A DNA stretch of 64,000 nt from Epiperipatus broadwayi (taxonomy: Eukaryota; Onychophora; Udeonychophora; Euonychophora; Peripatidae): assembly GCA_028023455.1 (NCBI GenBank), contig JAQFVV010012418.1, forward strand, positions 10,049,279 to 10,113,278, in the 5' to 3' direction. The notes below the pieces were generated by a model, which was not told where the DNA came from, ran no database searches, and saw nothing but the letters and a program-made list of their open reading frames with translations. Shown here piece after piece: positions 60,441-64,000 of the stretch. Made by a program: the position numbers and the translations under genes. Every line of letters begins with the position of its first letter. Positions within the stretch are counted from its first letter, which is position 1.

Positions 60441-63424
60441 AAGCTACTTTGTTTTTAGTTTTGTTGTTATTGTTTATTTGTTATTGAATAATTTTTGTAT
60501 GATTCTTGTAAAATTTTATTATTATAGTTGTGTTATGAATTATCTTATATTTTGTTTTAAGCCCTCTTCACATATAATTGTATATAATTCATTATTTATT
60601 AAACTGCGAGTGTAGAGCACTTTTTAATCTTCACATATATTACATACTTTTTATATATATGGTATGCACATATAAATTGGGATTAGTAGTATAAACAAAA
60701 ATTAAAAAAATAATGGATGATATAGTTATTAATAATAAATAAGAATAATTTATTTACATATTTTACTGTGTATATATTCACTCATGCGCATTCATTAAAA
60801 CAAAAATATTTTGGAAAAACTAACTCCTATCATTTTTTTATTTTTAAAATAAATTTAAATAGCAAAATATGACTTTTTTCATTAATAAATATGCTCTAAA
60901 TGATTTTCTTTTTTTTCAATATTTTTACTTTCTTATAGAAACATAATAGTGGTGTTGTTATTAAGGAATTAAGATCTCACAAATTGTTTTTAAATCAGTA
61001 TCAACTTTTAAAGTATTCATTATTGTATAATCTATTGCCTAATGAATGACTAACAAAACATATTAATATACTTTTAGCATTATGCTCAAAAATATTTTAT
61101 TATGCAAAATATTACATATCAAATTCAGAAAGGACAATTTAAAAAAATGTATGTACTTTCAAGATAACTGAATAAATTTTATTTATATAATCATTTTATG
61201 ATGCTCTGAGATAGGAAAATGCCACTGATATATTGTAAAATTTATTTACAAATTTTATGTTTTTTTTTTTTCAAGGTGATAATATATGGTGCTCAAAGAA
61301 GATAAAATGGCTGCTCAAATATAATCAAATTTGGGAATTTTAATGGGGATGGGTGTGTGTGTTTATTTCATTAGAGTTTTGGTTATTTGTTTATATTTTT
61401 CTTTAGACAGTGTATAATTGAAGTCATGTAATTAAATATAGGGTACTTTGTGTCTCCACTATATATGAATTATTGCACAAATTTTATTGATGTAATGGCT
61501 TGGTATTTTTTTTTTTCTTATTACAGATATTTTTTTTTTCAATATCAAAATGATATTTTATATTTTTAAGAGGTTTACTTTATTCTGTAACTTTTTTCTC
61601 CATTAGTCATTACATTTACATTATGTCATTAAACTTTTCTTTATGTTTTTACAAATTCAGCATATTGTTCTACATGTATTTATAATTATTTTTATATTTA
61701 TTCTTTGTAATATCCATTGCTTATATAAAGATATTTTATACATTATGTTGTATGGTTTATTTAAATATATATCATCATTTTTTTTCACTATGTCTATATC
61801 ACCCACTGTAATCTTTAATAATTAATAGATACCAGATGGCAGTGCTTAATAAATTCCTATACTCTGCTAAAAACTTATGGCTTTCATCACTGAGGAGCTT
61901 TTGATATTGGAATAGTGCACTGGACTTTATGATCTAATGCATTATCCCTCCAGCAGCATTAGTTACTTCCCTGTTATACTATCAAGCCATCAGCCCAAAC
62001 TGAAAAACATATAAATATTTTTACTCTGTCTGCATAGTTACATAAATCTAAAACCAGTTCAGTATCTATGCAGTAATGTCTTTAGCCTTTTATAATTACA
62101 GCCACTCTTATCCTATACCCAGGATTTGACTCTATCACATTGATAGTGTCAAGTTGTATTTGATCTTCAATAAAAATTGAAGTCCATATCTGGGATTAAA
62201 GAAATTATAAAAATTTCTAAAAACTGGTAATCTTTAGTGTACACAATAATTTTAGCTTTGAATTCTTAACTTCTCACTAATAAATATAAAAACCACAAAC
62301 TTATTTGGGACACCAAATAATATAGCTTTAATTTTATTTGTTGTTATTGCTTTAATAGTTGGCTTTAATGTAAGATGAAAAAAAACTGCTATTGAAAGCA
62401 TATAAATATGTTGAAAAAGTCACGTGCTATTATTTTTGTATTGGGAAAAAAGGATGATTACTTACTATAGAGTTACAATCTAAAACACAGTACTTTAAAA
62501 TTTATCAAATATTAAATAATGATAATAATAATCATAAAGAGGAGAATTTTATTTTCTCTGTGAAATCAAACTCATGTGTTTCTAGGTGTGGGTATGTGCA
62601 AACATATAACAATTTTCAAAAAATAGTTTTGCATATATAATTAAAAAAAAAGTTTATCTCGAAATTGGTGTTCCTTTTAAAAAAATTAAAAGTAAATGTT
62701 AAAAAATATTCATTGGCAATTTTTCAAATAGTTTGCTTTTATAAAATTATTTTTTAGTTTGGATAATAATAATACATAAAAAAAATCATTTTCATTTCAC
62801 TTTTTTAAAAAGTATGAAGCAAACAAACATTTGAAAAAATATTAACAATAATAAATTCTTAGTTGGAATTTTGATTTCCTTCAAAACAACTCTTTTATTA
62901 CCAGTTTCTCAGTAGGGGAACTAAAAGTTGTTAAATTGATATAGCAATTTATTATTATCATTATTATTGCAATAATTTATTATAAAAGATTTTAATACAC
63001 AAAGCTTTTACAATTAATTAGTTTATATAAGTTTACTTTTAAAACTTTAAGCCTATAAAGAACCCAGTGAAGTGGTTGGATGAGGTAAACAAATTTTCAG
63101 CACTGATGTGAAGATGTAGATCAGAAAAATTGGGTCGAACGTTGAAAAGATCTTCATTCTATAGTGGAATAATAATTATTGAAAATAATAATGATGATTT
63201 AGAACTAATAAAATGATTATAATCTAGAGTACATTTTAATATTATTTAGCACTATCAAAACTATATATTGTGCTTATCGAAATTTGATCTGTTAACCCAA
63301 AGTCTACTTTCCTGATTTATTATGATTCAATTCTAGAAATAAAGATGTAATTTAAAAAAATACATGTACTTAAATTGTATCAACAGTTGTTAAAATTAGC
63401 TAAAATCAATTTATTAGTGCTCAA
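60441..63424. other. Non-coding AT-rich gap
   Basis: No protein homology on either strand. A less AT-rich patch at 61830-62180 holds no recognised element. Confidence 0.4.
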
Positions 63425-63559
63425 ATTTCCTGTTATGTTTTTTTTTATCATTTGTCAAAGCATCGGCAGAGAGGCGAACCCGCAAACCTAAGACAACTGC
63501 TTGTAAGGCAGCTGTGCTAACCACTCGACCACCAACGCTTGACATTTCCTGTTATGTTT
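63425..63559 (-). mobile_element. tRNA-derived retroposon with 16-bp target duplication
   Basis: atttcctgttatgttt at 63425-63440 is repeated exactly at 63544-63559. Between them, in minus sense, lie a tRNA-like body, a short tail (ctttgacaaatgat) and a run of A. Duplication plus A-tail shows LINE-driven retroposition. The insert is ~103 bp. It is either a minimal SINE or a retroposed tRNA. Confidence 0.88.
63460..63538 (-). tRNA. tRNA-like sequence (pseudo-tRNA, apparent anticodon TAC)
   Basis: The 79-nt minus-strand body folds with a 7-bp acceptor stem (GCGTTGG/CCGATGC, with G-T pairs). An A-box-like TGGTCGAGTGG lies in the D arm. A 5-bp anticodon stem holds loop CTTACAA (anticodon TAC, plus positions 63503-63505). 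A B-box-like GGGTTCGCCTC follows. The D stem has only two pairs, the T stem has two mismatches and the variable region is 12 nt, so it is not a normal tRNA-Val despite the valine-type anticodon and a body like GTAGTGGTTA...CTGC. It lacks an encoded CCA. I regard it as a tRNA-derived SINE head rather than a working tRNA gene. Confidence 0.7.
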
Positions 63560-64000
63560 GATATTAAATATACACAACCTGTATATTATGATTTGATATT
63601 TAATATTAGAAAAGTAATTAATATATATTGTAATTAAATAGTAAATGAGAAAAAACAATGAATAAACTCTGTGGATTGTCTTTTACTTTGTTGACTAAAC
63701 TCCTCATATACTATTAAATTTATATATGAGACAATGATAAGATTTAAGATATTTATACAAAAAAGGTTATTTTACAATTGTAATCATAGTATGTTATGTT
63801 CATAAACACCAGACAAAAAATAATGCAGGATACTAAAACTATGAAATAAACCCAAGACCGTCAGAGCATTAGTAATGAAAGAAAATTGCAAAACTAATAT
63901 TTCCTGCATATTAAAAATGATAAAAACAATAGTAGATGAATAGTTTGTTACCCAGGAGTTTATAAGAAGTTTGAGCCCCAGAATAGAGATGAATACTGTT
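63560..64000. other. Non-coding right edge
   Basis: AT-rich. Nothing recognised. Confidence 0.4.

Overview
The window is AT-rich eukaryotic DNA and almost certainly comes from an animal. It holds long (TA)n and (ATT)n microsatellites and several classes of retroelement: Ty3/gypsy LTR elements, Penelope-like elements with GIY-YIG endonuclease domains, an RTE-like non-LTR relic, a LINE fragment and a retroposed tRNA-like sequence. Endonuclease-bearing Penelope elements together with a K02A2.6-type gypsy element point to an invertebrate, with a mollusc, flatworm or arachnid all plausible. I cannot name the species. I recognise no intact host protein gene. The only long intact reading frames belong to one young LTR retrotransposon.

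Layout. 1349-6914: old Ty3/gypsy element E1 (minus strand), with TG...CA LTRs and a decayed gag-pol. 8193-18798: young element E2 (minus strand, 10.6 kb), with 2.1 kb near-identical LTRs, a 640-codon gag with a long coiled coil, a 1082-codon pol, a primer-binding site and a polypurine tract. E2 sits inside a (TA)n tract of a foldback repeat (8104-8192 plus 18799-19745) whose relatives lie at 55.9-57.2 kb. 20998-38036: very old LTR pair E3. Its left LTR is followed by a decayed lysine-type primer-binding site, and its right LTR is split by a 1.56 kb insertion with a 13-bp target duplication. Between the LTRs lie about 10 kb of non-coding DNA, a second primer-binding-site-like motif (32791) and a decayed gag resembling E2 gag (33.2-34.6 kb). 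39.8-40.5 kb: LINE 3' fragment with a 54-bp palindrome at its 5' edge. 43.2-43.8 kb: foldback repeat. 44.0-46.8 kb: two Penelope-like relics head to head, one bounded by 111-bp inverted repeats and a 16-bp target duplication. 46.85-49.36 kb: two adjoining foldback elements, the larger carrying minisatellite arms. 49.6-54.9 kb: RTE-like relic (minus strand), split by unrelated DNA. 55.9-57.2 kb: foldback family. 57.56-58.0 kb: long tandem duplication. 58.4-59.2 kb: promoter- or LTR-like block. 63.4-63.56 kb: tRNA-like retroposon with a 16-bp target duplication and A-tail.

There is no operon-like organisation. The functional units are the elements themselves. In E2, gag supplies the particle shell. 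Pol supplies protease, reverse transcriptase, RNase H and integrase. The LTR, primer-binding site and polypurine tract supply the replication signals. The E2 LTRs differ by only two substitutions and two low-complexity length changes over about 2.14 kb, so E2 is the one component likely to have moved recently.
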